Shown here piece by piece: positions 1 through 9,262 of a stretch of DNA of 64,000 nucleotides. Source of the DNA: Streptomyces puniciscabiei (GTDB lineage: Bacteria; Actinomycetota; Actinomycetes; Streptomycetales; Streptomycetaceae); NCBI RefSeq assembly GCF_006715785.1, contig NZ_VFNX01000005.1:124001-188000 (forward strand). Direction: 5' to 3'. The notes below the pieces were generated by a model that was given only the letters and a program-made list of their open reading frames with translations, made no database searches and was not told the origin of the DNA. A program made the translations under genes and the position numbers. Within the stretch, counting starts at the first letter, position 1; every line of letters begins with the position of its first letter.

Positions 1-38
1 GACACCAGCACGATCCCGACCACCTTCTCGTCGCTCAC
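1..38 (-). CDS. dhaM: DhaM, dihydroxyacetone kinase phosphotransfer subunit (N-terminus only, cut by window edge)
   Basis: Only the first twelve codons are visible. They start at a GTG overlapping the dhaL stop (GTGA arrangement) and read MSDEKVVGIVLVS, the usual beginning of the PTS EIIA-like DhaM subunit. DhaM passes phosphate from HPr to the ADP held in DhaL. The call rests on this short N-terminus plus the strictly conserved dhaK-dhaL-dhaM gene order. Confidence 0.8.
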   Translation of the reverse strand, partial: MSDEKVVGIVLV

Positions 39-640
39 CGTCCGCCCTCCGCCGCCTCTTCCAGGGCGGCGACGAGCAGGGCCGACGAGGTCGCCCCCGG
101 GTCCTGGTGGCCGATGCTGCGCTCACCGAGATAGCTCGCCCGGCCCTTGCGGGCCTGCAGCGGGGTGGTGGCCACCGCGCCCTCCTCGGCGGCGGCCCGC
201 GCGGCGGCGAAGCCGTCAGCGAGCGCGTCCACGGCCGGGACCAGGGCGTCGATCATGGTCTTGTCGCCGGGGGCCGCCCCGCCCAGCGCCATCACCCCGT
301 CCACACCCGCGCGCAGCGCCTCGGCCAGCTGCTCCTCGCCGACCTCGGCGGCGTCGCCGAGGGCCTTGCCGGTCCGGCGGAGCAGCGTGCCGTACAGCGG
401 CCCGGCCGCGCCGCCGACCGTGGAGATGAGCTGCCGCCCGGCGAGCACCAGAACGGCGCCCGGGGTGTCCGTCGCCTCCTTCTCCAGGGCGGCCCGGACG
501 GCGGTGAAGCCACGCTGCATATTGCTGCCGTGGTCGGCGTCGCCGATGGCCGAGTCGAGGGCGGTGAGCCGCTCCGCCTCACGGTCGACGGACGCGGCGG
601 CGGCCGCCATCCAACGGCGGAAGAAGTCGGCGTCGAGCAC
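35..640 (-). CDS. dhaL: DhaL, ADP-binding subunit of PTS-dependent dihydroxyacetone kinase
   Basis: A 201-aa protein, normal length for DhaL. The nucleotide/Mg-binding motif IGDADHGSNM lies at residues 32-41; its Asp residues and His are the family signature. A second conserved block, GDKTMIDAL, follows near residue 125. The start is a GTG preceded by AAGGAGAT. It lies 67 bp downstream of dhaK and overlaps dhaM, so the three form one minus-strand operon. DhaL keeps ADP bound as a cofactor that is rephosphorylated by DhaM and transfers phosphate to dihydroxyacetone on DhaK in the cytoplasm. Confidence 0.95.
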   Translation of the reverse strand: MLDADFFRRWMAAAAASVDREAERLTALDSAIGDADHGSNMQRGFTAVRAALEKEATDTPGAVLVLAGRQLISTVGGAAGPLYGTLLRRTGKALGDAAEVGEEQLAEALRAGVDGVMALGGAAPGDKTMIDALVPAVDALADGFAAARAAAEEGAVATTPLQARKGRASYLGERSIGHQDPGATSSALLVAALEEAAEGGR

Positions 641-707
641 GGGATCTCCTTGCGTGACAGGGGTGTTGACCGGCGTTCTACGGGTGATGGTCGCCTCCTT
701 CGCCGTA

Positions 708-1700
708 TCACATCCCCCACCGCAGCGCGGGAGTCTTCACCGGAGCGTCCCACAACCGCAGCAGCTCCTCGTCGGCCTGGCAGAGCGTCACCGACGCGCC
801 CGCCATGTCCAGGGAGGTGACGTAGTTGCCGACGAGCGTACGGGCCACGGCGACCCCGCGCTCGCGCAGCACCCGCTGCACCTCGGCGTTGAAGCCGTAC
901 AGCTCCAGCAGCGGGGTCGCGCCCATGCCGTTGACCAGCACCAGCACGGGGCTGTGCGGTGGCATGTCCTCCAGGATCGCGTTCACCGCGAAGTCGGCGA
1001 TCTCCCCCGAGGTCATCATCGGCCGCCGCTCCCGGCCCGGTTCGCCGTGGATGCCGATGCCCAACTCCAGCTCACCGTCGGGCAGTTCGAAGGTGGGGCT
1101 GCCCTTGGCCGGGGTCGTGCAGGCGCTGAGCGCGACACCGAAACTGCGGGAGTTCTCGTTCACCTGACGCCCGATGGACTCGACCCGCTCCAGCGGCTGC
1201 CCCTCGGCCGCGGCGGCACCCGCGATCTTCTCCACGAACAGCGTCGCACCGGTGCCGCGCCGCCCGGCCGTGTACAGGCTGTCGGTCACCGCCACATCAT
1301 CGTTGACCAGCACCTTGGCGACCTGAATGCCCTCGTCCTCGGCCAGTTCGGCCGCCATGTCGAAGTTGAGCACGTCACCGGTGTAGTTCTTCACGACGAA
1401 CAGCACACCGGCACCGCTGTCCACGGCCGCCGCCGCACGCACCATCTGGTCCGGCACCGGGGAGGTGAACACCTCTCCGGGACAGGCGGCGGCGAGCATG
1501 CCCGGGCCCACGAACCCGCCGTGCAACGGCTCGTGCCCCGACCCGCCCCCGGACACCAGCGCGACCTGCCCCGCCACCGGAGCGTCCCGGCGGACGATCA
1601 CCCGGTTCTCCACGTCGACGGTCAGATCGGGGTACGCGGCCGCCAACCCACGCAGCGCGTCCGCCACGACGGTTTCCGGGACGTTGATCAGCATCTTCAT
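708..1700 (-). CDS. dhaK: DhaK, dihydroxyacetone-binding subunit of PTS-dependent dihydroxyacetone kinase
   Basis: 330 aa. The dihydroxyacetone site is complete: GGGSGHEP at residues 51-58, KNYTGD at 104-109, and GIGIHGEPG with His218, the residue that holds the substrate as a covalent hemiaminal in the Escherichia coli enzyme. I place the start at the ATG giving MKMLINVPE; the open frame continues upstream but the extension has no family similarity. First gene of the dhaKLM operon. It phosphorylates dihydroxyacetone to DHAP using PTS phosphate rather than ATP. No dedicated regulator is adjacent within the window. Confidence 0.96.
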   Translation of the reverse strand: MKMLINVPETVVADALRGLAAAYPDLTVDVENRVIVRRDAPVAGQVALVSGGGSGHEPLHGGFVGPGMLAAACPGEVFTSPVPDQMVRAAAAVDSGAGVLFVVKNYTGDVLNFDMAAELAEDEGIQVAKVLVNDDVAVTDSLYTAGRRGTGATLFVEKIAGAAAAEGQPLERVESIGRQVNENSRSFGVALSACTTPAKGSPTFELPDGELELGIGIHGEPGRERRPMMTSGEIADFAVNAILEDMPPHSPVLVLVNGMGATPLLELYGFNAEVQRVLRERGVAVARTLVGNYVTSLDMAGASVTLCQADEELLRLWDAPVKTPALRWGM

Positions 1701-2541
1701 GGGTGTCTCCTCGTGGGCTTGGCACTGGGGCTCAGGACCGGTGTCTTCGCAGGTCACCGGCGGCGAGGGCGATATTCGATCTTGGTGGTGCGCTGCGGTC
1801 CGAGGCGGGTCGTGGCGGGTTTGTCGCTGACTCAAAGCTGACTTCGGTGACGGGACGTCAGGTGCCGGCGGCCACCCGGTGGGGGGCGTCGCCCGTCCCG
1901 TCTATCGCAGTATCGACCTTGCGGCAGCGAAGGTCACCTGTGACGGTGGTTTTACGGTACGTAGCGCCCGGTCCGGGTGTCTCCTCCGCCCCCTCCTCGG
2001 CGGTCGTGCTGCTGAGCACCGAGCGCACCGCCGCCGACCCGCACTCGACCACCATCAGGAGGAGGCCGACGGCACCCTCGTGGCCGGCCGCGGGGACGCG
2101 CTGCGGACCGGGGGGCGGGACAGCGACCGGCCTGCTGGTCTGGGGTGCGCCGGCCGTGGCGGGGCTCGCGGCCGTGCTCGCCGCCGCCGTGCGCTCTCGC
2201 TGACCACACCCGCCGCTCTGGTCGCCTTCGGTCCGGTGCTCGCCACCGCTTCCCGCTGACCCGCGTCCCTGAGGGACCTCGCCGAGACGGATGACGGCGA
2301 TCGGCGGTGCCATCGGCGTCGGCCTCTTCTACCGATCCGGCGCCGCCATCGCCCGTGTCGGGCCGAAGTGACCGCCGCAGGACACCACATCGCCTACTGG
2401 GGCCCTCAGTCCTCCTCGGCCGGAGCCACATGGGGTACGGCGGGGCGCCGGGCGCTCGCGGCTCCGCATCGGCCGTGCCGTCCGGGGAACTCGGGCGCCC
2501 GGGGACGGAAACCGCCGGTCGGCGGAGGAGGTGCCGTTGCC
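1701..2541. other. 840-bp stretch without a convincing gene
   Basis: It holds the dhaK promoter region at its left end. Several overlapping open frames exist on both strands but none has a family match. In the plus frame around 2080-2203 a short hydrophobic run (GLLVWGAPAVAGLAAVLAAA) follows a Pro/Gly-rich stretch. This resembles the C-terminal end of Streptomyces Rv1733c-like membrane proteins and may be a remnant; this is a weak inference. Confidence 0.4.
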
Positions 2542-2892
2542 GTGGACGACTGGGAGACATGGGAGATGCACGACGAGGTACGGCTGTCGCCACGCGAACG
2601 CATCGCGCTGCTGCAGATCGAGGCCCGCCTCAGGCAGGACCGCGGGTTCGCGCGCCGCATGGGCGACCTGCGCCGAGAGGTGTGGCTACCGGTGGCGGTA
2701 CTGCTGCTGGGCATCGCCTCGGCGTTCGCGGCCGTCATGGGTGTGCGCACTTCGGACCCCGCAGTGCTCGGGTGCTTCGCGCTGCTCTGGCCACTGACCC
2801 TCTTCCAGGCGTTCCGCCTCCTACGCCGAGCGATCCACCACCGCGCCCGCGCCCGCTCCGGGACCGGGGAGGGTGTGCGTCCGTGGCTGTGA
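2542..2892 (+). CDS. DUF3040-like small membrane protein
   Basis: About 116 aa. A charged N-terminal part (LSPRERIALLQIEARLRQDRGF) matches the pattern of DUF3040 proteins, which begin with a short amphipathic segment before two membrane spans. Two hydrophobic segments follow: WLPVAVLLLGIASAFAAV (about residues 50-67) and VLGCFALLWPLTLFQAF (about 78-94). The GTG at 2542 has GGAGGAG 11 bp upstream; the ATG at 2566 with GGGAGA 8 bp upstream is an equally good start. Function of the family is unknown. It stands alone on the plus strand. Confidence 0.65.
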   Translation: MDDWETWEMHDEVRLSPRERIALLQIEARLRQDRGFARRMGDLRREVWLPVAVLLLGIASAFAAVMGVRTSDPAVLGCFALLWPLTLFQAFRLLRRAIHHRARARSGTGEGVRPWL

Positions 2893-3673
2893 GGGACTGG
2901 AGGTAGGGACCGCGGACGGACCGGGTTCTCGCGCCGTGGGGACCAGGGCGTGAAGGGGCTCGCGACCGTGGTACGACGCTGATCGGGGCCGCAGGCCGAG
3001 GGTGGTGCCGCTGCCTTCTCTGCTTACGGCCCGGAGAGCACCGGTGACCGGGCGCTCGGTGGCGGCTGGGCGAGACGCCGCGAGGCGACAAATGACCGGC
3101 CAGGACCGGCCGGGCCTCCTGTCGGCAGGTAACGGGCTCCCCGGCCCCCCAGCGGCCACCGTCACGGTACGTGGGCGCCGAGGCCTTGTGCCCGGGCCCC
3201 GCGTACGGTCATGCGCGACCGCGTCCCCCATGCGCGCTGCGCCGAACGGCTGTGCGCGCTGTGCTGAGCGACCTGGTGGCCGGCCTCGGGCCGGCCAACC
3301 GCGGCCCCTCGCCCGACCGGGACCGACCCACGTTCCCTTGCCGCACCGACCAAGCCCCACCCTCTGACCCGACCGACCGACCGCCTGCCCGCGGCCGCCG
3401 ACTCCGCCCAGCCGGGCCTGTCCCTGGGCCGACGCGCAACCAGCCGACCCCCGTCCCTGGCCGGAACGACCGAGCCCCGCCCTTCGACCCCACGCGGGAC
3501 AGCCCGCCCCTCACCGACCGCCCGACCACCCGGCTGCGCCTCCGGTCCGGCCAGCCGGCCCTATCGCGGCCGGACCAGTCGGACCAGCCGCCCGGTACCG
3601 ACGTCGGGCCGACCCCGGACCAGGAGGCCCGGTGTCGGCCCATGGGACGTCGTGGCCTCGGTCGGCCCCTCCC
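2893..3673. other. 780-bp stretch, no convincing gene; strongly C-rich between about 3300 and 3660
   Basis: Open frames run through this stretch on both strands because of extreme GC content, but none has a recognisable domain. From about 3300 the plus strand is made largely of imperfect CCGACC/CCGCCC units and is clearly C-skewed. It ends at the 3' end of the hemerythrin-like gene. I see no promoter or terminator I can defend. Confidence 0.4.
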
Positions 3674-4237
3674 TCAGCTCTTCTTCCCCCGGCCCGACAG
3701 CGCGTCGCGCATGCGGTCGACCAGGCCGGCGCCTGGGGCCAGCAGCTTGTTGGCCGGGGGCGTGTCCGGTGCCGAGGGGTGCGGACGGGTGGGGGCCATC
3801 TTCTTCGCACGGCGCACCTTGTCGCCGAGGTCCATCAGCGCGTCCGCCGGGCAGGCGGCCTCCAGCTGGGGGAAGAGGTTCTGCTCCTCGTCCATCACAT
3901 GGGAGCGGATCTCGCTCATCAGCTGTGCCATGAGCCTGTCGAACTGCGGATCGTCCGCCTGCATGCCCTCCATGTCCTTCATGATCTGCTCGGCCTTGGC
4001 GTGGTCCTCGAGCTCCTTGTCGGCCATCGCGTCCCCACCCGTGACATGCTCGCGCACCGCCGGGTACAGATAGGACTCCTCCGCGACCGAGTGCCGTACC
4101 AGCTCGATCGTCGCCTGGTCGGCGAGGTCCTTGCGGTCCTTTGAGCCGGGCGGCAGCGCCTCGATACGCCCGAAGATCTCCTCGACCTCACGGTGATCGG
4201 TCGTCAGCTCCTGGATGACGTTTCCGCCGTGACCCAT
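3674..4237 (-). CDS. hemerythrin HHE domain-containing protein
   Basis: 187 aa, starting at an ATG preceded by a near-perfect AGGAGGTGAC. The metal-ligand pattern of the four-helix hemerythrin fold is visible: DHREVEEIF (residues 12-20), VRHSVAEESYLYP (about 41-53), EDHAKAEQIM (about 69-78) and SHVMDEEQNLFPQLE (about 99-113). A basic, Pro-rich tail of about 60 residues follows. Such cytosolic proteins bind a di-iron centre and are linked to oxygen, NO or redox sensing or iron handling; the specific role here is not shown by context. Confidence 0.9.
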   Translation of the reverse strand: MGHGGNVIQELTTDHREVEEIFGRIEALPPGSKDRKDLADQATIELVRHSVAEESYLYPAVREHVTGGDAMADKELEDHAKAEQIMKDMEGMQADDPQFDRLMAQLMSEIRSHVMDEEQNLFPQLEAACPADALMDLGDKVRRAKKMAPTRPHPSAPDTPPANKLLAPGAGLVDRMRDALSGRGKKS

Positions 4238-4354
4238 GTCGTCACCTCCTGCGAGACATCGCGGCGGCCCATGAGCGGCCTGCCGTCGCCGCGCCGAGTG
4301 CCCCGCGCACGGCGCGCTACACGGCCCACCGCTGCACATGGCCCCCGCCTGCGA

Positions 4355-5272
4355 TCAGCGCATCGCGTGGCCGGCCGCGGCCGGCCGGCCCGCCCCGGAC
4401 AGCGCCCACCGCCACCAGTGGTCCAGCAGTTCCTCGGTCAGTGCCCGCGCGTCCACCAGCGCCGGCCAGCCCACCGCCCGTGCCTGCGCGCCGACCTTGG
4501 CGCCGCCCGCGACCGGATCCACGGCGATCACCGGGGTGCCCGTGCGCAGGGCCGGCACCAGGCCGTGCATCCAGGTGGTGACGACGAGGTCGCAGCGGGA
4601 GACCAGCGCCAGGAACTGCTCCGCCGTGGCATACAGCCGCCAGTCGTCCATGGCCAGGCGGGTGCCGGCCGGGAGGCGGGCGCAGTCCTTGCCGGCCGGC
4701 CAGCCGGTGAGCCGCGCGTTGACCTCCTCGTGCCGGCGCCGCTCGCCGTACTCGCCCTCCCCGTGGGAGAGCACCACCCCGGCCACGGGCGGCAGCGGAC
4801 CCGCCGGGGCCATGGCCGCGAGGTCGTGCCGGGCCGGGGCCGCGGTGCCGTCCCGGGCGATGATCTCGTGGAAACCGGTGGCCGCCGGATCCGCCGGATC
4901 CGCCGGGTCGACGACCGAGACGTCGGCGGCCCGTCGCCGACAGGTCCTGAACCTGGCATGCAGCGCGGCGACTTGGGGTCCGTGCACCGGGCCGCAGACG
5001 AAGAGCAGGGTGTCGTACGCCTCCGGCCGCGCCGCCTCCAGGGACAGGGCGCCGCGACGGAAACCGGGGCTCCACGCCGTGTCGTGCCGGATGGCCGCCC
5101 CGGTCAGCGCGGCCGACGCGTGCCGCTGGGCCGGCACGTCCCCGGCGGTCGCCTCGCCGTCCCGGACACTGAGCCACCCGGTCAGCAGCACGCGGCCCGG
5201 AGAACGGCCGGTGCCGGGCTGCCGCAGGGCACCCGGCAGCGCGGCGGTGACCTCGTCGTGCATGGCCCTCAC
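4355..5272 (-). CDS. polysaccharide pyruvyl transferase family protein
   Basis: 305 aa. The C-terminal half carries the family's GT-B-like signature: CDLVVTTWMHGLVPALRTG (about residues 225-243) then VIAVDPVAGGAKVGAQA, where the H-G and basic residues normally contact phosphoenolpyruvate. It starts at a GTG with AAGGGA 5 bp upstream. It diverges from the glycan operon at 5587, sharing a 314-bp intergenic region, so it plausibly adds a pyruvate ketal to the glycan made by that operon or acts as a related ketal-type transferase. The N-terminal half is divergent, so donor and acceptor are inferred only. Confidence 0.72.
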   Translation of the reverse strand: MRAMHDEVTAALPGALRQPGTGRSPGRVLLTGWLSVRDGEATAGDVPAQRHASAALTGAAIRHDTAWSPGFRRGALSLEAARPEAYDTLLFVCGPVHGPQVAALHARFRTCRRRAADVSVVDPADPADPAATGFHEIIARDGTAAPARHDLAAMAPAGPLPPVAGVVLSHGEGEYGERRRHEEVNARLTGWPAGKDCARLPAGTRLAMDDWRLYATAEQFLALVSRCDLVVTTWMHGLVPALRTGTPVIAVDPVAGGAKVGAQARAVGWPALVDARALTEELLDHWWRWALSGAGRPAAAGHAMR

Positions 5273-5586
5273 GAAGTCCCTTCGTGTCGCCTCCGGCCCG
5301 TCTCCACCTGGCTCGACGTCGTTGGAGTCGCGCGAGTACCCGGCCCCCCGGACAATAAGAGTGCAACGTGTGAAACCAACTGGCAGGGGAACTCAGCGCC
5401 CGTGCCGTCCAGCCAGCGGCGGCCGACGAGGGCGGTCCTCCGAACCCGTGGGGACCGAGCCCTGTCCTCAGCTTCCCCAGCATTCCCTCAGCGGGCCGAC
5501 GCTCTCGGCCCGTTGTCGCGGTGCGCGCCGAACGCCGAGGCAGGAGCGTTCCGGGGGCGCGACGACGTGGACGAAGGAACAGTTCC
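5273..5586. promoter_or_regulatory. divergent intergenic region between pyruvyl transferase and the glycan operon
   Basis: This 314-bp gap must hold the promoters of both the leftward gene and the rightward operon. It includes a locally AT-richer run (GGACAATAAGAGTGCAAC, near 5353-5370), unusual for this DNA. I could not define a -35/-10 pair with confidence. The last bases, GAAGGAAC, are the ribosome binding site of the gene at 5587. Confidence 0.4.
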
Positions 5587-6591
5587 ATGACTGGTGACAC
5601 ACCGTTTTCCTGGCGGCGCGCCCTCGTGACAGGAGGCGCCGGCTTCCTCGGCTCCCATCTGTGCGAACGACTGCTGGATTCGGGGGTCGAAGTCGACTGC
5701 GCCGACAACCTCGCCTGCGGGCGCTGGGAGAACGTCGCCGCTCTGGAGGACCGGCCGGGTTTCCGGTTCGCGCAGCTCGACGTCTCCGCGCCCGACTGCG
5801 TGGAGCGGCTGCCGGGACCGTACGACCTGGTGCTGCACTTCGCCTGCCCGGCCTCGCCCGCCGACTATCTGCGCCTGCCCCTGGAGACCCTGGACGTCGG
5901 CAGTCTCGGTACCCGCAACGCGCTCGCGATCGCCGAACGCGACGGCGCGCGCCTCCTGCTCGCGTCGACCTCCGAGGTGTACGGCGATCCGCTGGTGCAC
6001 CCCCAGCACGAGGGCTACTGGGGCAATGTGAACCCGGTCGGGCCGCGCAGCGTGTACGACGAGTCGAAACGGTTCGCCGAGGCGCTCGTCACCGCGCACG
6101 CGGGCACCCGGTCCACCGACGCCGGGATCGTGCGGCTGTTCAACACCTACGGGCCGCGGATGCGGGCCCACGACGGCCGCGCGGTCCCCACCTTCATCTG
6201 CCAGGCGCTGGCCGGCGAGCCGCTCACCGTGACCGGCGACGGCAGCCAGACCCGCTCGCTGTGCTACGTGGACGACACCGTCGACGGCATCCTGCGGGTG
6301 GCCGCCAGCAGGTCGGTGCGGCCCGTGAACATCGGCGGCAGCGACGAGATCACCGTCGCCGACCTGGCCCGCCGGGTGGTCGCCCTGACCGGCTCCCGCT
6401 CCCCGATCGCGTTCGTCGACCGGCCCGTCGACGACCCCGGCAGGCGCTGCCCCGACACCACCCTCGCGCGCGAACTGCTCGGCTGGTCGCCGCAGATCCC
6501 CTGGGAGGAGGGGCTGAAGCAGACCATCGCCTACTTCGCCGCCCAGCCCCCCGAACCGGTCCCGAGGCCGGACCCGGCACCGCAGCCCTGA
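5587..6591 (+). CDS. NAD-dependent epimerase/dehydratase, UDP-glucuronate decarboxylase (UDP-xylose synthase)-like
   Basis: 334 aa, an extended short-chain dehydrogenase. NAD-binding GGAGFLGSH sits at residues 16-24 and the catalytic pair Tyr157/Lys161 lies in SVYDESK. The block STSEVYGDPLVHPQ followed by YWGNVNPVGPRS is characteristic of UDP-glucuronate decarboxylases, so a UDP-sugar 4-keto chemistry is likely. It opens the glycan operon, with GAAGGAAC before its ATG. An HldD-type ADP-heptose epimerase would be the alternative pathway role, but the motifs favour the UDP-xylose synthase branch. Confidence 0.85.
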   Translation: MTGDTPFSWRRALVTGGAGFLGSHLCERLLDSGVEVDCADNLACGRWENVAALEDRPGFRFAQLDVSAPDCVERLPGPYDLVLHFACPASPADYLRLPLETLDVGSLGTRNALAIAERDGARLLLASTSEVYGDPLVHPQHEGYWGNVNPVGPRSVYDESKRFAEALVTAHAGTRSTDAGIVRLFNTYGPRMRAHDGRAVPTFICQALAGEPLTVTGDGSQTRSLCYVDDTVDGILRVAASRSVRPVNIGGSDEITVADLARRVVALTGSRSPIAFVDRPVDDPGRRCPDTTLARELLGWSPQIPWEEGLKQTIAYFAAQPPEPVPRPDPAPQP

Positions 6592-6635
6592 CCGCAGCCC
6601 CGACCCCCGACCGCCCGCCGCCCTGGAGACAGCGC

Positions 6636-8270
6636 ATGCACGTCCTCGGTATCAACGCACTCTTCCACGACCCCGCGGCCGCCCTGATCACCGACGGCAA
6701 GGTCGTGGCAGCGGCGGAGGAGGAGCGGTTCTCGCGCCGCAAACACGGCAAGCGGCCCGTTCCCTTCTCCGCGTGGGAGCTGCCGGAGCAGTCCGCCCGC
6801 TGGTGCCTGGAACAGGCCCGCCTCACACCGTCCGACCTGGACGCCGTCGCCTACTCCTACGACCCCTCGCTCGCCCGCCCGGCCGAGCGGATGGGCCTGA
6901 ACGACCCCTGGGACCACCTGCGTCAGCAGTACGCCCGCCAGGCCCCGGACTTCCTCGCCGAGGCGCTGCCCGGTCTGGACCCGGCGAAGGTGAGGTTCGT
7001 CCCGCACCACGTGGCCCACGCCGCCTCCGCCGGGCCGGTCTCGCCGTACCCGGACTGCGCCGTCCTCGTCCTCGACGGCCGCGGCGAGTGCGGCTCCCAC
7101 CTGGCCGGCCGCTACACCAACCGCGAGCTGACCGTCCTCGGCACCCAGCAACTGCCGGACTCCCTCGGCCTGTTCTACGAGGACCTCACCCAGCACCTCG
7201 GCTTCCTGCGCAGCAGCGACGAGTTCAAGGTGATGGCGCTCGCCTCCTACGGCAACCCGCGCTTCGCCGAGCGACTGCGCCAGTACGTCCACCCCGACGA
7301 CCAGGGCGGTTTCCGGGCCCGCCCGGTGCCGTGGGGCGACCTCGTCCCGGCCCGCCCCGCGGGCGGTGCCTGGCGCCAGGACCACGCCGACCTCGCCGCC
7401 AGCGCCCAGCTCTGCCTGGAGGAGGCCGTGCTCGCCCTCGCGCGGTGGCTGCGCGAGCGCACCGGGGAGAACACGCTCACCCTGGCCGGCGGCGTCGCCC
7501 TCAACTGCGTGGCCAACACCCGGCTGTGGCGCGAGAGCGGCTTCGAGCGGGTGTGGGTCCAGCCCGCCGCCGGAGACGCCGGTACGGCCCTGGGCGCGGC
7601 CGCGCACGTCGCCGGCCAGAAGGACACGCTGGAGCCGATGCCGACCGCCGCGCTCGGCCGCGGCTGGAGCGACGCCGAGCTGCGCCAGTGGCTTCAGCGG
7701 GCCGCCGTGCCGTACGAGGAGCCCGCAGACATCGCCGAGACGGCCGCCGAGGCGCTGGCCGCCGACGGAATCGTGGCCTGGTTCCAGGGCCGCAGCGAGT
7801 ACGGACCGCGCGCCCTCGGCCACCGCTCGCTGCTCGCCCACCCCGGCAAGGCGGACAACGTGGAGCGGCTCAACGCGGTCAAGGGCCGCGAGGAGTTCCG
7901 GCCGGTCGCGCCCATGGTGCTCGCGGAACGCGCGGCCGAGATCTTCGACGGACCGCTGCCCAGCCCGCACATGCTCTTCGTGCACGACGTGGCCGCCGGC
8001 TGGAAGGCCCGCATCCCGGCCGTGGTCCACGTCGACGGCACCGCCCGCATCCAGACCGTCGACCGCGCCCAGGAGCCTTTGGTCGCGCGGATGATCGACG
8101 GGTTCGAGCGGCGCACCGGGCTGCCGGTGGTCGTCAACACCAGCCTGAACACCGCCGGCCGGCCCATGGTCGACGACCCGCGCGACGCCCTGGAGTGCTT
8201 CGGCTCCGCGCCGGTGGACCTGCTGGTGCTGGGCCCGTTCGCGATCCGCCGCGGGAAGGCGTTCGCATGA
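6636..8270 (+). CDS. carbamoyltransferase, NodU/CmcH/TobZ family
   Basis: 544 aa, typical for the family. The N-terminal Kae1-like domain begins with MHVLGINALFHDPAAAL and contains the metal-binding HHVAHAASA near residue 126. The nucleotide-binding region LAGGVALNCVANTRLW (about 286-301) and GDAGTALGAAA follow. The C-terminal part has YGPRALGHRSLLA and VVNTSLNTAGRPMV. These enzymes use carbamoyl phosphate and ATP to form carbamoyl adenylate and carbamoylate a sugar hydroxyl. The stop overlaps the next start as ATGA, so it is translationally coupled. It presumably carbamoylates a sugar of the cluster's glycan. Confidence 0.93.
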   Translation: MHVLGINALFHDPAAALITDGKVVAAAEEERFSRRKHGKRPVPFSAWELPEQSARWCLEQARLTPSDLDAVAYSYDPSLARPAERMGLNDPWDHLRQQYARQAPDFLAEALPGLDPAKVRFVPHHVAHAASAGPVSPYPDCAVLVLDGRGECGSHLAGRYTNRELTVLGTQQLPDSLGLFYEDLTQHLGFLRSSDEFKVMALASYGNPRFAERLRQYVHPDDQGGFRARPVPWGDLVPARPAGGAWRQDHADLAASAQLCLEEAVLALARWLRERTGENTLTLAGGVALNCVANTRLWRESGFERVWVQPAAGDAGTALGAAAHVAGQKDTLEPMPTAALGRGWSDAELRQWLQRAAVPYEEPADIAETAAEALAADGIVAWFQGRSEYGPRALGHRSLLAHPGKADNVERLNAVKGREEFRPVAPMVLAERAAEIFDGPLPSPHMLFVHDVAAGWKARIPAVVHVDGTARIQTVDRAQEPLVARMIDGFERRTGLPVVVNTSLNTAGRPMVDDPRDALECFGSAPVDLLVLGPFAIRRGKAFA

Positions 8271-9262
8271 CCGACGCGCCCGCCTACACCGTCGTCGTCC
8301 CGACCATCGGCCGCCCCTGCCTCGTCGAGTGCCTGCGGGCGCTCGCCGAGGCCACGGGCCACCCCCCGCACGAGGTGATCGTCGTGGACGACCGGCCCGA
8401 GTGCGACGGCGAGCTGCCGCTCGCGGAGGCCGGACCCCTGCTCGACCGGATACGGACCCTGCGCACCGGGGGCAAGGGACCGGCCGCCGCCCGCAACGCC
8501 GGCTGGCGCACGGCCGGGACACCATGGACCGTCTTCCTCGACGACGACGTCCAGGTGCTCCCGGACTGGTCCCGGCTGCTCGCCGAGGACCTGCGGGCGG
8601 CCGGCGAGGACGTCGGCGGCATCCAGGGACAGCTGCGCGTCCCCCTGCCCCTGGACCGCCGGCCCACCGACTGGGAACGCAACACCAAGGGTCTGGAGAA
8701 CGCCGCCTGGGCCACCGCCGACATGGCCTACCGCACGGAAGCGCTCGCCCGGGTCGGCGGCTTCGACGAACGCTTCCCGCGCGCCTTCCGCGAGGACGCC
8801 GACCTCGCCCTGCGGGTGCAGCGGGCCGGCTGGACGCTGCGGCGCGGCCGCCGGATGACCCGGCACCCCGTGCGCCCGGCCCACTGGTGGGCCTCGCTGC
8901 CCGTACAGCGCGGCAACGCCGACGACGCGCTGATGAACCGGCTGCACGGCCGCGACTGGTGGGACCGCGCCCAGGCACCCCGCGGCCGGCTGCCCCGCCA
9001 CGTGGCCGTGACCGGTGCCGCTCTCGCGGCGGCCGCCTGTGCGCTGGCCGGACGCCGACGCGCCGCGACCGTCTGTACGGCCCTGTGGACGCTCGGCACC
9101 GCCGAGTTCGCCCTCGCCCGCATCCTGCCCGGCCCATGCACCGCCCGCGAGATCGCCGGGATGCTCGGCACCAGTGTGCTCATCCCGCCGCTCGCCGTCC
9201 GGCACTGGCTGCGCGGAGTCCTCCGCCACCGGCACGCCGAACCCCTGGGAGGTGCCGGGTGA
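8267..9262 (+). CDS. family 2 glycosyltransferase with C-terminal membrane segments
   Basis: 331 aa. The GT-A fold is evident: YTVVVPTIGR at the N-terminus, VIVVDDRPE near residue 40, FLDDDVQVLPDW (the DxD region, about residues 89-100), and the acceptor-side block GGFDERFPRAFREDADLALRV (about 160-180). Two hydrophobic stretches near 245-300 suggest membrane attachment. Coupled by ATGA to the carbamoyltransferase and by GTGA to the phosphatase gene. Sugar donor is unknown. Confidence 0.88.
   Translation: MTDAPAYTVVVPTIGRPCLVECLRALAEATGHPPHEVIVVDDRPECDGELPLAEAGPLLDRIRTLRTGGKGPAAARNAGWRTAGTPWTVFLDDDVQVLPDWSRLLAEDLRAAGEDVGGIQGQLRVPLPLDRRPTDWERNTKGLENAAWATADMAYRTEALARVGGFDERFPRAFREDADLALRVQRAGWTLRRGRRMTRHPVRPAHWWASLPVQRGNADDALMNRLHGRDWWDRAQAPRGRLPRHVAVTGAALAAAACALAGRRRAATVCTALWTLGTAEFALARILPGPCTAREIAGMLGTSVLIPPLAVRHWLRGVLRHRHAEPLGGAG

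Noticed and set aside
147..1841. A 564-codon open frame on the plus strand antisense to dhaK/dhaL
   Set aside because: It is the antisense shadow of two well-conserved genes, with Arg/Ala/His-rich content and no domain.
1858..2313. Opposing open frames suggesting a gene on either strand
   Set aside because: Neither frame has a family match, ribosome binding site or consistent codon bias; the frames exist because stop codons are rare at this GC content.
3171..4073. A 300-codon plus-strand frame overlapping the hemerythrin gene
   Set aside because: Its second half is antisense to a clear hemerythrin; the first half is a low-complexity CCGACC block.
4317..5708. A 463-codon minus-strand frame over the pyruvyl-transferase gene
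   Set aside because: The frame of the 305-aa protein shows the family motifs; the longer one is Arg/Gly-rich shadow sequence extending into the next operon.
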